Below are positions 1 to 10,699 of a DNA stretch of 64,000 nucleotides, in pieces. Origin of the DNA: Pristionchus mayeri. Lineage: Eukaryota; Nematoda; Chromadorea; Rhabditida; Neodiplogasteridae. The number at the start of each line of letters is the position of its first letter. Positions within the stretch are counted from its first letter, which is position 1. A model generated the notes under the pieces. It had not been told where the DNA came from and made no database searches. It saw nothing but the letters and a program-made list of their open reading frames with translations. The stretch lies in NCBI GenBank assembly GCA_036245805.1, contig BTRK01000005.1, positions 5,022,001-5,086,000 of the forward strand. The letters run 5' to 3'. The position numbers and the translations under genes are program-made.

Positions 1-778
1 CATTTTTTTAAAAAATTGTGCCTCTCATCGGGCAGACCGGAGAGATCGCACATAATGAAGAGTGAAGTAGCGTTAAAAAATCGCGTGTTCGATCTTTGAT
101 TTGAATTCCCGCAAATTCATATCTCCGTTCCCTGAAGATGCTTGGCAAAGTAGGAAAAATTGAATTTGCCCTAAATGTGTATACGCGTAGTACTCGGTGA
201 GCATAGCTCAGGCGTGGCTTATTTAGTGTTTTAGATGGCGCGCTGAGAAGTGCGCGACACTTCAGTCCAAAAATGCAAATTTTCGAATTTTGTCATTTCG
301 GAATGAGTGACATCTCAAAACATGCGCACTATTATGGTGAGCCGGTTAAACTCTTCGTGAAAAATCGAAAATTCGTCATATTTTGCTAAAACTTCGTCTA
401 AAAAAGGTAATAATTCATTCAGATGGTTGTGTAGTAACACTTTTTATTTACGAATCGTGTAGCGACTACTGATAACTTGCTAATAGGAGAAAACGAGGGA
501 AATTTATTATTTTTTTTAGGGCTCGTGATAACCAGTTTTCTAAGAAATTATGGGACACCCTATTATATGAGAGACTATCTGAGTGAGTGAACATATTTGT
601 GAAGACCTTTGGCAAAGTAGGAAAAAATGGAATTTGCCCTAAATGTGTATACGTGTAGTACTTTGTGAGCATAGTTCAGGCATGACTTATTTAGTGTTCT
701 AGATGGCGCGCTGAGAAGTGCGCGATACTTCAGTCCAAAAATGCAAATTTTCGAATTTTGTCATTTCGGAATGACTGA
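1..778. repeat. Left arm of a large foldback repeat (partner 6185-7470)
   Basis: Bases 1-137 are the reverse complement of about 7334-7470, and bases 138-780 of about 6185-6827. The short reverse-strand frame at 466-672 recurs on the + strand at 6293-6499 only because of this symmetry, so it is not taken as a gene. The arm contains the recurring block that starts near CTTGGCAAAGTAGG and includes GGCGCGCTGAGAAGTGCGCG, found several times in the window. No transposase is visible; this looks like a non-autonomous foldback element. Confidence 0.75.
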
Positions 779-782
779 TATC

Positions 783-836
783 TCACTCTCCTCTCAGCTC
801 TCACTCTCCTCTCAGCTCTCACTCTCCTCTCAGCTC
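783..836 (+). repeat. 18-bp tandem repeat in the LINE 5' leader
   Basis: The unit TCTCACTCTCCTCTCAGC occurs three times in a row. Tandem units at the 5' end of a LINE often belong to its internal promoter; that role is inference here. Confidence 0.6.
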
Positions 837-1089
837 TCGTTGCGATAGGCGCGCGCTCTCTTCTCTCTATCTTTTAGCGCTAATTACAGCTTATTAGCCT
901 CATTTCTTTCCGTTTTTCCTTGCTCAAGCTTCTGACTCCCCCTACTTACTGTACTCTACCCCAATTCATGCATTAATTCCTCATAATTAGCTCATAATTG
1001 TGTAACCTCTTATTTCCCGCCTCTTCCTCTCGTTTTCTCTCGCCCCTCTCCATCCCCTATACTCTCTCGCTCTCCACCCTCTAGTTCAC

Positions 1090-1845
1090 GTGCACTCTCA
1101 CGGTACCATGTCCACCCCCACCCCCATCCTCTCCCTCCTCTCCACTCCCATCCCCCCTTTCCCCCTCCCCAACTCCGACGGTCGCAAGCGCCGCGCCACC
1201 CAGTCGGAGGAGGATTTCCGTGCTGCAGCCAAGACCCAGCTGGAGGCCGTCACCGACAAGCTGAGGGCATACCTCGACACGGAGCCTGAGCGTACCTCTG
1301 ACCCCCTCTACGTGGCTCTCGAGGCTTGTATTGAGGTGCTGTCAAATACACTCGAGAAGCACCTACAACCCTCCGAGAGTCCTGTGGAGGCGGAGAAGAG
1401 GGCACGCTCGATTGTGGTCGAGAACTTGGCTGAGTCGACTCATTCCCTCCCCAGTCAAAGAGTCGAGGCCGACTACGCCCACGTCACTCGCTTCCTCGAT
1501 CTCACCGGAATCGAAGTCCGTCCGGACACGGTCTTCCGGATGGGAGAGAAGAGGGAGGGACGACCCCGTCCTCTCAAGATCCTCCTTCCCCGCACCTCCT
1601 CGCAGAAGCTCCTTCTCACTCGCAGCAAGAAGATCACGGACCAGCGCGAGTACTCCTCACTGCGAATTCGCCCCTCCCTCTCAGAGAAGGAGAGGCATAC
1701 GCAGTACGAGTTGAGGGAGAAGAAGCGCAAGTTGATTGAGGAAGGTAAGGGCATTTGGGTGATCTACGCTGGAGTTCTCATGAAGAAGGAAGAGGTACAG
1801 GCATTCAAGGCGAAGACAGCTAGCAAGGAGATGAAGGGAAACTAG
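1090..1845 (+). CDS. LINE ORF1 protein (RNA-binding-like, 251 aa)
   Basis: This frame is open from the first ATG of the leader to a stop 135 bases before the first recognisable ORF2 residues. The N-terminal 30 residues are rich in Pro, Ser and Thr. Residues about 30-110 are charged and helical-looking, a possible coiled coil. From about residue 140 comes the pattern DTVFRMGEKREGRPRPLKIL followed by a Lys/Arg-rich helix, which resembles the RRM-like/C-terminal region of LINE ORF1 proteins (an aromatic-Arg-Gly strand, then RPRPLKI). The expected role is to bind element RNA and chaperone it for retrotransposition. No zinc knuckle is seen. The assignment rests on position directly upstream of ORF2 plus this weak motif. 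Overlapping frames on both strands are shadows. Confidence 0.7.
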   Translation: MHSHGTMSTPTPILSLLSTPIPPFPLPNSDGRKRRATQSEEDFRAAAKTQLEAVTDKLRAYLDTEPERTSDPLYVALEACIEVLSNTLEKHLQPSESPVEAEKRARSIVVENLAESTHSLPSQRVEADYAHVTRFLDLTGIEVRPDTVFRMGEKREGRPRPLKILLPRTSSQKLLLTRSKKITDQREYSSLRIRPSLSEKERHTQYELREKKRKLIEEGKGIWVIYAGVLMKKEEVQAFKAKTASKEMKGN

Positions 1846-1979
1846 GATCCCCCTGCAGACCTCCCCCTATCCTCTCCTCGCTTTCTTCAATAACTCCCCC
1901 TTCCTCGACCCAAACTGTATATCCCAGCTTAGTTTCTCAATACGATTCCCCCTCCACTCCTTCCTCTGATATTCTGCCA

Positions 1980-4772
1980 AAGATTTCTTGTCTCTATTAC
2001 AACGCCCGATCATTAGTCAATAAGCTACCATTTTTTCACTCTATTCTAAAGGTTGAACAACCAGACATTGTGTTTATCACCGAATCATGGCTGACCTCTC
2101 GTATTCCTACCTCATTGATAATCGCTGATCTACCATATCATGCTATTAGACGTGATCGCTCCAATGGCCGTGGAGGCGGTACACTTATTGTACTTCGTGA
2201 CCATTTTCACTACTCTATCCTCGGTTCCATCCATAGTAGTCTTGAATCCCTCTCCATTGATTTGCTCACTTCCTCGTCCTCTTTCATTCGTCTTTGTGTT
2301 GTGTACCGACCTCCTAGCTACAGTACGACCCAGACGGAAAACCTCGTTGATGGTCTCTCAGACCTTCTTACCACCAGTCCCCACCCAATCATATTCATAG
2401 GAGATTTCAATAGCGACATCATTTCCAGTACCATTCCAGCCACAGAACAATCACTTCACTCCTTCGTTTCTACTTCCGACCTCAGTCATCTAATCCGTAG
2501 TCCCACTAGGATAGATCGATGCATTGATTGGCTACTTGCTAGTGATTCATCCATAGTACACAACCCCTCTGTAATTCCCTCCTTTCCTACATCCGATCAT
2601 TTTGGTATATCCTTCTCAATTGATTCAAGATGCCTCCCTCCCGCTCAATCGTTAGTTAGAGATTTCGCTCGCGCCAACTATGACCACCTCTCGTCCTTCC
2701 TTCTCACCTTCGACTGGTTTACAACATTTTCACAAGCTCCTGACCCTGAGAACATGTATTCTAACTTTGTCTCTGTAATCCACCACGCGATTGATCTTTT
2801 CGTACCGTATCACTGCCCTAAGCCTGCTACCCATTCTTATCCCCCTCATATCCGAAAGCTAATTAAACACCGAAATTCTCTGTTCACAAAGTATAATTTA
2901 CTCTCAATTCGCCCTCAATACGAGAAGTGCAGTAGAGATCTATTATTCCAAATTAAAAAATGGAACCAATTTTGCGAACATAAAAAACTAAAAAACACTA
3001 AAGATCTCTACCGTCACATCCGTACCCTTACCCAACCGAAGCCATCCATCCCCAAACAACTTATTGATTCCTCTGGAAATATCGCAACTAGTACCTTAGA
3101 TATAGCAAATACTCTCGCATCCCGTTTTGCTTCTCACTTCACACTTGATGACGGATTAGTACCCTCCATTCCATCTCACCCCTCTCATTCATATCTAAGA
3201 AATGTATCTTTCTTCCCCCATGACGTGCATAAGGCTTTAAAGCAGCTCTCCCCATCATGTTCTACGGGTCATGATAACATTCCTCAGATTGTATTTCGTA
3301 AATGTGCACGTGCCCTCTCCCTCCCCCTATGTGATATCTTCAATATTAGTATGGAAACTGGCACTGTCCCATCATTATGGAAATTCTCACTCATTACCCC
3401 AATTCCCAAACCAAATAAGAATCCCCAGTCACCCGATTCTTATCGCCCTATTGCCATACTATCTCCTGCCTCTAAAACAATGGAACGCCTTGTCAAACAT
3501 AAGCTTGCCCCTTACCTTTACCGTTCCAATATCATCCCTAATTACCAACATGGTTTTCGATCCGGTGCCTCTGTTCTTACTAACCTTGTGGACTGTGAAA
3601 ATGACTGGACTCTCGCTCATTCTCGTAAAGAACAAACTGATGTTATTTACCTCGACTTCTCTCGTGCATTTGACACCGTCCCTTTCCCTAAACTTCTCTC
3701 TAAATGCTTGCATTATGGTATTAATGGTAACCTTCTAAATTGGATCTCTGATTTTGTAACGGATAGGCACTTCTCCGTAAGGTTAGGTACTACCGTATCT
3801 AAGTCCTTCCCTGTTCTCTCCGGCGTACCACAAGGATCTGTACTAGGGCCTATTCTATTCTCTCTTTATATATCTGATATTACATATGTCATTGCTCCCT
3901 TCGCCGATGTGTTTGTGAAAGCATATGCAGATGACATTAAGATTTATGTTTCCTATTCTATTAAAAATAAAGCCTCTCGCACTGCCCAATTACAGTATGC
4001 CCTAGATGCTATCTATTCATGGACTGTATCCAATCAATTATCTCTCTCCGAATCTAAATGCACACATCTCCACATAGGTTCTTCTCTTGCTCCTCATTAT
4101 CTCATTAATAATGTTATCCTCGAGCAAGTCCCTCAACAACGCGATCTCGGCGTCCAAGTACTGCCCACCCTAAATAACTCTGCCAGTATTGATGATCGTG
4201 TAAAAAAAGCCACCACTGTCATGCATATTATGCTTCGTGCTGTATCCGTTAATGATCCCACTATCCTTATCAAATGCTTTAAAACATATGTTCTCCCTCA
4301 CATTGAATTCGCTTGCCCCTTCTGGAACCCTCATATCAAGAAACAGAGTCAGAAGCTTGAGAAAATACAAGAGAAATTCACTCGTATTCTATACTATAGA
4401 TGCTTTCCATCTCCATCATATCCTCTTGGTCTTCCCTCCTACTCTCAACGTCTGTCCTTCCTCGGTCTTCAAGCGCTTTTTGAGAGGAGAGTCACTTATG
4501 ATCTAGTCCTGGCCCGTAGGATCATGTATGGAGACACCATACTCGATAGAAGTAAATTTTTCCTGTTTGCTCCCCTAAGAGAAAGGACCAACAACTTTGG
4601 AATCTATATTGAGAAAACCAAATCCACACCTCGATATCATTGTTTTTCTCGTAGAGTTGCTAGGATTTTAAACGCTCTCCCCACCCATGTATTGTCATCC
4701 CCCAGCATCCCTGTCTTCAAGAAGAGATTGATAACTCTAGAATTTGATTTTCGGAAATATATTTTCCAATAG
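1980..4772 (+). CDS. LINE ORF2: AP-like endonuclease plus reverse transcriptase
   Basis: The first ATG is at 2070, but endonuclease homology begins upstream: the catalytic Asn motif YYNARSL starts at about 1995, and the frame stays open back into the end of ORF1. The true start is therefore upstream and may be non-AUG or reached by reinitiation. Counting from 1980, the endonuclease shows N8, E35 (ITESW), D142/N144 (GDFNSD) and the SDH triad near 205-207. The reverse transcriptase follows, with YRPIAIL, the LDFSRAFDTV palm motif, SGVPQGSVLGP and the catalytic YADD at about 649-652. The C-terminal tail is typical of CR1/Jockey ORF2. The frame is unbroken at about 930 codons, a normal length for a competent element. 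The protein nicks target DNA and reverse-transcribes the element RNA. Confidence 0.88.
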   Translation, partial: KISCLYYNARSLVNKLPFFHSILKVEQPDIVFITESWLTSRIPTSLIIADLPYHAIRRDRSNGRGGGTLIVLRDHFHYSILGSIHSSLESLSIDLLTSSSSFIRLCVVYRPPSYSTTQTENLVDGLSDLLTTSPHPIIFIGDFNSDIISSTIPATEQSLHSFVSTSDLSHLIRSPTRIDRCIDWLLASDSSIVHNPSVIPSFPTSDHFGISFSIDSRCLPPAQSLVRDFARANYDHLSSFLLTFDWFTTFSQAPDPENMYSNFVSVIHHAIDLFVPYHCPKPATHSYPPHIRKLIKHRNSLFTKYNLLSIRPQYEKCSRDLLFQIKKWNQFCEHKKLKNTKDLYRHIRTLTQPKPSIPKQLIDSSGNIATSTLDIANTLASRFASHFTLDDGLVPSIPSHPSHSYLRNVSFFPHDVHKALKQLSPSCSTGHDNIPQIVFRKCARALSLPLCDIFNISMETGTVPSLWKFSLITPIPKPNKNPQSPDSYRPIAILSPASKTMERLVKHKLAPYLYRSNIIPNYQHGFRSGASVLTNLVDCENDWTLAHSRKEQTDVIYLDFSRAFDTVPFPKLLSKCLHYGINGNLLNWISDFVTDRHFSVRLGTTVSKSFPVLSGVPQGSVLGPILFSLYISDITYVIAPFADVFVKAYADDIKIYVSYSIKNKASRTAQLQYALDAIYSWTVSNQLSLSESKCTHLHIGSSLAPHYLINNVILEQVPQQRDLGVQVLPTLNNSASIDDRVKKATTVMHIMLRAVSVNDPTILIKCFKTYVLPHIEFACPFWNPHIKKQSQKLEKIQEKFTRILYYRCFPSPSYPLGLPSYSQRLSFLGLQALFERRVTYDLVLARRIMYGDTILDRSKFFLFAPLRERTNNFGIYIEKTKSTPRYHCFSRRVARILNALPTHVLSSPSIPVFKKRLITLEFDFRKYIFQ

Positions 4773-5102
4773 TATTCCCTCCTTCCACTACCTTACCACA
4801 TTCCTTCATTCTCACCCCCTCCCCCCTTTAGAGATCCCCTGACGCTGGATCTCGGAGCAGAGTCTACCTGGTCTACCTCGAGTGCCTCCTCCTCGATAAA
4901 ACTCCCCATCAGAACAGACGAAGACAGATGAGACCAGCCGATTGGATCCTCGCATTTTACGATTGCACCTCCTTCCCCCTCATTCCCCCCTTCCTATTCG
5001 ACCTCAGTGTGAGGAGAGTCAACTCTCTTGTATCATAACACATAAGTAATTATTCGTCTTTCGTTGCGCCGCCGAGCGTAGATAAAATAATAAATAATAA
5101 TG

Positions 5103-6852
5103 AGAGACTATCTGAGTAGATGAAGTTATGCTTGGCAAAGTAGGAAAAATTGAATTTGCCCTAAATGTGTATACGTGTAGTACTCGGTGAGCATAGCTCA
5201 GGCGTGGCTTATTTAGTGTTTTAGATGGCGCGCTGAGAAGTGCGCGACACTTCAGTCCAAAAATTTTCGAATTTTGTCATTTCGGAATGAGTGACATCTC
5301 AAAACATGCGCACTATTATGGTGAGTGTATGTGCCAAGTTTCATAAGAAGCCGGTTAAACTCTTCGTGAAAAATCGAAAATTCGTCATATTTTGCTAAAA
5401 CTTCGTCTAAAAAAGGTAATAATTCATTCAGATGGTTGTGTAGTAATACTTTTTATTTACGAATCGTGTAGCGACTACTGATAACTTGCTAATAGGAGAA
5501 AACAAGGGAAATTAAAAATAGACTTTGCGAGAATTTTGTGAATAAGTTGGATCAACTTGAATAAAGTCAGTTCATGATGAAGCCAGTGGCCTACCGTACC
5601 CCAAAACAGAATCAGAGGGACAATGTTCTAAAGTTAGGCTACACATAGTAGTCGATGAGGGAAATCTCTCAGCATCAACTTAATTTCGATATGCATCCGC
5701 GCGCGACAGTGCGCTGATATTATAGATTATCGAGAGATTACGGTAGATATTCAACATCAGCGCACTGGCGCGCGCGGATGCATATCGAAATTGTATTGAT
5801 GCTGAGAGATTTCCCTCATCGACTACTATGTGTAGCCTAACTCTAGAACATTGTCCCTCTGATTCTGTGTTGGGGTACGGTAGGCCACTGGCATCATCAT
5901 GAACTGACTTTATTCAAGTTGATCGAGCTTATTCACAAAATTCTCGCAAAGTCTATTCTTAATTTCCCTTGTTTTCTCCTATTAGCAAGCGATCAGTTGT
6001 AGCTACACGATTCGTAAATAAAAAGTGTTACTACACAACCATCTGAATGAATTATTACCTTTTTGACGAAGTTTTAGCAAAATGTGACGAATTTTCGATT
6101 TTTCACGAAGAATTATAATCGGTTTCTTATGAAACTTGGCACATACGCTCACCATAATAGTGCGAATTTTTTGTCAGTCAGTCATATCAGTCATTCCGAA
6201 ATGACAAAATTCGAAAATTTGCATTTTTGGACTGAAGTATCGCGCACTTCTCAGCGCGCCATCTAGAACACTAAATAAGTCATGCCTGAACTATGCTCAC
6301 AAAGTACTACACGTATACACATTTAGGGCAAATTCCATTTTTTCCTACTTTGCCAAAGGTCTTCACAAATATGTTCACTCACTCAGATAGTCTCTCATAT
6401 AATAGGGTGTCCCATAATTTCTTAGAAAACTGGTTATCACGAGCCCTAAAAAAAATAATAAATTTCCCTCGTTTTCTCCTATTAGCAAGTTATCAGTAGT
6501 CGCTACACGATTCGTAAATAAAAAGTGTTACTACACAACCATCTGAATGAATTATTACCTTTTTTAGACGAAGTTTTAGCAAAATATGACGAATTTTCGA
6601 TTTTTCACGAAGAGTTTAACCGGCTCACCATAATAGTGCGCATGTTTTGAGATGTCACTCATTCCGAAATGACAAAATTCTAAAATTTGCATTTTTGGAC
6701 TGAAGTGTCGCGCACTTCTCAGCGCGCCATCTAAAACACTAAATAAGCCACGCCTGAGCTATGCTCACCGAGTACTACGCGTATACACATTTAGGGCAAA
6801 TTCAATTTTTCCTACTTTGCCAAGCATAACTTCATCTACTCAGATAGTCTCT
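5103..6852. mobile_element. Non-autonomous foldback element with long terminal inverted repeats
   Basis: It starts with GAGAGACTATCTGAGTAGAT and ends with the reverse complement (about 6833-6852). The arms can be followed inward almost to the centre: 5580-5700 pairs with about 5760-5900 around a GC-rich core near 5720. A second, diverged copy of the terminal motif (about 565-600 and 6365-6400) shows nesting. No coding region is seen. Flanking duplications cannot be read safely because the LINE abuts the left end. Confidence 0.7.
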
Positions 6853-7600
6853 CATATATAGTTGTGCAGTTTGCCTACCTGGACTGGATTCGGGCGGATT
6901 TAGGAAGAATTCGGTAGAAGATGCGGCAAATCCATGTGCCATCAGCACGACAGGGCGATGACAGGATGAATCTGAACATGCTTAATGAAATGTAAAATTG
7001 GAACAAGCAGATTAGAAAAAAAATAACTTCTTTCCGAGTGCTTCCCGTGAGGGATTCGAAACAGGCTCAGAATGTAGCCATCCTCTGTGACCACATCGCA
7101 ATCTTCTACCGGATAGCCCCAGTATCGAATAATTTCAACCTACAAAACTGTATTTGATGGAATAAAGGAATCGCTTGGTAAGAAATGATGCGATTTAAAA
7201 AATCGCGAGATCGATCTTTGATTTGAATTCCCGCAAATTAATGTCACTCCCTGAAGATCTCGAGACTTGTAATTTGGCTTATTAGGTTCACAGGGTCGGA
7301 TAACTCTACTAACCAACTTTCAAGTTTATATCTCTTCAGGGAACGGAGATATGAATTTGCGGGAATTCAAATCAAAGATCGAACACGCGATTTTTTAACG
7401 CTACTTCACTCTTCATTATGTGCGATCTCTCCGGTCTGCCCGATGAGAGGCACAATTTTAAAAAAAATATGTCAAAGTTGCTACTCATGGATCTATTTCT
7501 AGGGTTCTGTAACTTGAAAATTTTGGTTGACTTTTTTGTTTCAGTGACGCTGATCAGCGTTTTCTTATGTAGCACACCTTAAACGCACTCGACAATACAA
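6853..7600. repeat. Repeat-derived spacer with a small palindrome (7195-7395)
   Basis: The stretch 7195-7250 containing GATCTTTGATTTGAATTCCC is repeated in inverted orientation at 7345-7400. From about 7334 the sequence mirrors bases 1-137 of the window. No credible exon or RNA gene was found between 6853 and 7600. Confidence 0.5.
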
Positions 7601-7604
7601 CAGC

Positions 7605-8384
7605 AATACGCTGACGACGTGGCTCTCGTTGCAAAATCTCGCCCGGAATTGGAAAGAATGCTGAAGAAACTGATGGACGCTTGCAGTAGAGTTGGTCTCG
7701 AGGTGAATGCAACAAAGACCAACGTACTTACCTCATGCAGTTCTACCCGCAATCCAATCGTCATCAATAACATGCGATTCGATTTCGTCGAAAGTTCAAC
7801 CTATCTCGGAGGGAGAATCAGTCTTCCCCTAGATCATTCCGACGAGATTGAGCATCGGATTCGGTTAGGCTGGTATGCATGGAGCAAGTTATCTCATCTT
7901 CTATCGTCACGTCTTCTTCCCATGAAGATTAGGAGACGGCTTTTCGAAAGCTGCGTAACAAGTACTGTACTCTACGGATGCGAAGTTTGGGCGCTGCGAT
8001 CGAGCGAAAAGGAGCGTTTGAGTGTGACTCAGCGGAAGATGGAACGTAAGCTGCTGGGAATTACGCTGAGAGATCGTTGGAGGAATTAGCGTATTCGGGA
8101 TATTACAAAGCTGCGAGACTAGACACGGGAGGGACTGAAACAAAAAGCGCGCTGGGCTCTCAAGATTAGGCAAAAGGATCTGAATGAGTGGTCTCGCGCA
8201 ACTACAGTCTGGACGCCGTACAACAGGAATCGTCCTCCTGGGAAGCCCCGGGCACGCTGGAGAGACGACCTATCCCGAGCTATTGGCAGACACTGGTGGA
8301 GTGCACCCTATGAAGAATATCGGCCCATCCTCATCTGAGCATCTAATGCCTGATTTGATAAATGATTGATTGATTGATTGATTG
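7605..8384 (+). pseudogene. 5'-truncated, broken RTE reverse transcriptase fragment
   Basis: It begins inside the catalytic motif (YADDVALVAK at 7607) and runs through the thumb and C-terminal region to 8089, where an in-frame stop interrupts after RDRWRN. The same protein continues after further stops and frame changes to about 8340, including a WTPYNR segment and a GRHWWSAPYEEY segment. The C-terminal motifs match the RTE copy at 47968-49624 closely (LGGRISLPLD versus LGGKISLPLD). The 3' end carries a (GATT)n repeat at about 8361-8384, a usual RTE terminus. Endonuclease and fingers are missing, so it cannot be active. Confidence 0.85.
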
Positions 8385-8559
8385 TATATGTAATGTTTAA
8401 AACACTGTCTCCGTTAGAACGTCAGATCCTGGAAGCAAAGTGGCACAGAGATTTAAACTTATCACTAGAGTTGTATCGCTTTGGTGGTAGAGTCCTTATG
8501 GTCAAAGAAAAGTTTTCCAGGGATTTTGATCTACCATTTGCATATTTTTCAAAAACTGT

Positions 8560-9290
8560 CATTTTTGATATCGACCCATCGTGTTATATACCATTCGAAA
8601 GAGCATCAAAAGTTATGTCAGAATCCAAATTTGCGAAGAAATTGATCAACTTCTGTTCGGGAAACCTGCTATTATGTTAGGAAAAACAGCATGTTGAAAT
8701 TTCGATAGTTCAGTAGAACATCTTCCAATCATTTCGTATTTCTGAAAGTAATACTCCAGATGTAAAAAGATATAAGAAATTCAGAAAAAAAATGCCGAGG
8801 ACGAGCGAGGTGCCACAAATTGATAGGGTTCATAAACGCAGGTTCGATTCCTCCCGGATGCATTCATTTTTGCAGGCACTCATTGAATACATTTTGCTAT
8901 AGATTCAGCTTAAAATTGCATATTATCGAATTGGAGGCACATTAAAAGTAAAAAATTATGAGGAAGATGCTTGCAAAAACGGATGCATTCTGGAAGAATC
9001 GAACCTGCGTTTAAGAACCTTAACGGTTTTTTTGAGAAAAACTCAATTTGCGGCACCTCGCTCGTCCTCGGCATATTTTGTTCTGAATTCCATATATAAT
9101 TTACATCTGGAGTATTATTTTCGGAAATAAGAAATGATTGGAAGATATCCTGAACTATCGAAATTTCAACATGTTGTTTTTCCTAACATAATAACAAAAA
9201 ACAGATGTTGATCAATTTCTTCGCAAATTTGGATGCTGACATAACTTTTGATGCTCTTTCGAATGGTATATGAGAGGAATCGCGAGAGAA
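8560..9290. repeat. Foldback (palindromic) repeat
   Basis: The right half from about 8940 to 9290 is the imperfect reverse complement of 8560-8900, with the centre near 8920. Each half carries a short GGTTCGATTCC-like block, which looks like a tRNA B-box, but no A-box or cloverleaf goes with it. The frames at 8378-8680 and 9166-9384 are mirror images and not genes. Confidence 0.7.
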
Positions 9291-10311
9291 TCGACCATTT
9301 GAGGGGGTGGGCGGCGGTAGGAATCAAATTTGCCATATCCTGAAACAAATTAGGTGACAAGGACTTCAAATGATGTTCTTTCAAATGGCGTCGTCAGATT
9401 TTCGATATCTGTCGTCATCGTCGGGATTCAGAAGGCCAAATAGGGGACCGACAGTCAAATCGCGCTCACTTAAATGATCATAATTCCCTTTAAAATAAAG
9501 ATAGAAGGCCGTTCTTTTTTCCAACGAAAACTACCATCATGCACTACCACTTTCATGCCACTTTCATGTCATCATTCCTGGACCTCACCATGGCGCGGGG
9601 CGGTCGGGTGAGCCAAAACTTATTGTAGTCCATATATGTGCCTAACATTTCGCAAAAAAGGAAGGAAATCGGAGTATATACGAAAAAAAAGCTCTCACTT
9701 ATTTACAGCGGCCGGAAAATGACTTCCGGAAAAGAGAATTTCCGTACCTTCAATTGCCCTTATTTGTGCTCAAAAACGTTCACAAACATCCAAACGAACA
9801 TTTAAAATTGTCTCCGCCCATAATATAACACTATCATGGGCCATAAATGCTCACATTAGCCAAAACATTAAAATCGATATGTTGACATATTCCAACTTGG
9901 GGGGTGGGCCCTAATGTACTAAATGGGTTTCAAATAATGTAGAAGTATCCCTCAAAACTAGTCAACGAAAGGGGGCACCTATATATATGATTTTTCATTT
10001 GGCGAATTCAATGGAAAGCGCCAAACTACACTTTGGGTCAATGTAGTCAGAACGACCCGAGCCATCACTAGAAATGTAGAACGAGATGAGCTGAATCATC
10101 TGTTGAAAGTTTTTTTTTTTTTGATAATTGAAAATGAAGAGACCACTCTCTCTCATACCGAACCCTTCGGCGCGCGCAACCAAGAATGACTGGTCTTTCT
10201 TTTTATTGTATGTTGAAAAATATCTTCAAATCAACTAAACCTTTCTAAGGGCCAAAACGTTGCTTGGGTCCCCCTCTTTCTAGAACCGCAAATACCTTAT
10301 TCGAAAGAGTG
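9291..10311. repeat. Intergenic stretch; 10119-10275 is a dispersed repeat
   Basis: No exon-like sequence was found. The block at about 10119-10275 (including ACCGAACCCTTCGGCGCGCG) recurs almost unchanged at about 16211-16368, so it is a dispersed repeat. The remainder is AT-rich and featureless by eye. Confidence 0.5.
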
Positions 10312-10577
10312 TTGAATCATCTGTTGAAAGTAAGTTACTATTTTTCGTTGAAGCGTGCTACAGAGCTTAGAATTTGAGAAGAAACGGGCTAGAATCCCCC
10401 TAGAGCGCGCGCTCTGACCGTCTGTCGCTCTCGCCGCGTGGCCTCCCTCTCCCCCCTCTATTTACCGCTCCTCCGCGCGCTTCTTTCGTCGTTTTCTACA
10501 AACATCTAGGCTCTGTAGATCGCTTCAAAGAAAATATAGAAACTTACTTTCAACATATGAAATGTTCAGCTCATCGT
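10312..10577. repeat. Small MITE-like palindrome
   Basis: The left end GAATCATCTGTTGAAAGTAA is mirrored at the right end (TTACTTTCAACATATGAAATG) around a GC-rich core. It lies downstream of the lysozyme gene, about 90 bases beyond its poly(A) signal. Confidence 0.55.
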
Positions 10578-10665
10578 GTTCTGAGATAAGATAAGAGATA
10601 GGAGATCTGAGATAAGTCAACGCGAATTCCGCGCTCTACTCTTCTGTTCGATATCAAATTATATC

Positions 10666-10671
10666 TTTATT
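10666..10671 (-). terminator. Poly(A) signal AATAAA of the lysozyme gene
   Basis: On the minus strand, AATAAA lies 29-34 bases past the TAA stop at 10700, the spacing expected for cleavage and polyadenylation. Confidence 0.7.
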
Positions 10672-10699
10672 CGCATTGTCATCCGTCGTTTGTGAGACT

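Larger units (their letters stand above)
779..5102 (+). mobile_element. CR1/Jockey-type non-LTR retrotransposon (LINE), apparently full length
   Basis: A GC-richer, strongly strand-biased block interrupts the foldback repeat. It has a 5' leader with three copies of an 18-bp CT-rich repeat (about 783-836), ORF1 (1090-1845), ORF2 with endonuclease and reverse transcriptase (about 1980-4772), a 3' UTR, and a 3' end made of short TAA-type repeats (about 5083-5102). Two ORFs, an AP-like endonuclease and a GVPQGSVLGP-type RT place it in the CR1/Jockey group rather than RTE. No clear target-site duplication is visible. Both ORFs are open, so the insertion may be recent. Confidence 0.85.

Noticed and set aside
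466..672. 68-codon ORF present twice (also 6293-6499)
   Set aside because: It is duplicated only because it lies in inverted-repeat arms; no known domain.
1331..1754. Frames of 127 and 93 codons overlapping LINE ORF1
   Set aside because: They are shadows in other frames of ORF1, Ser/Arg-rich by composition.
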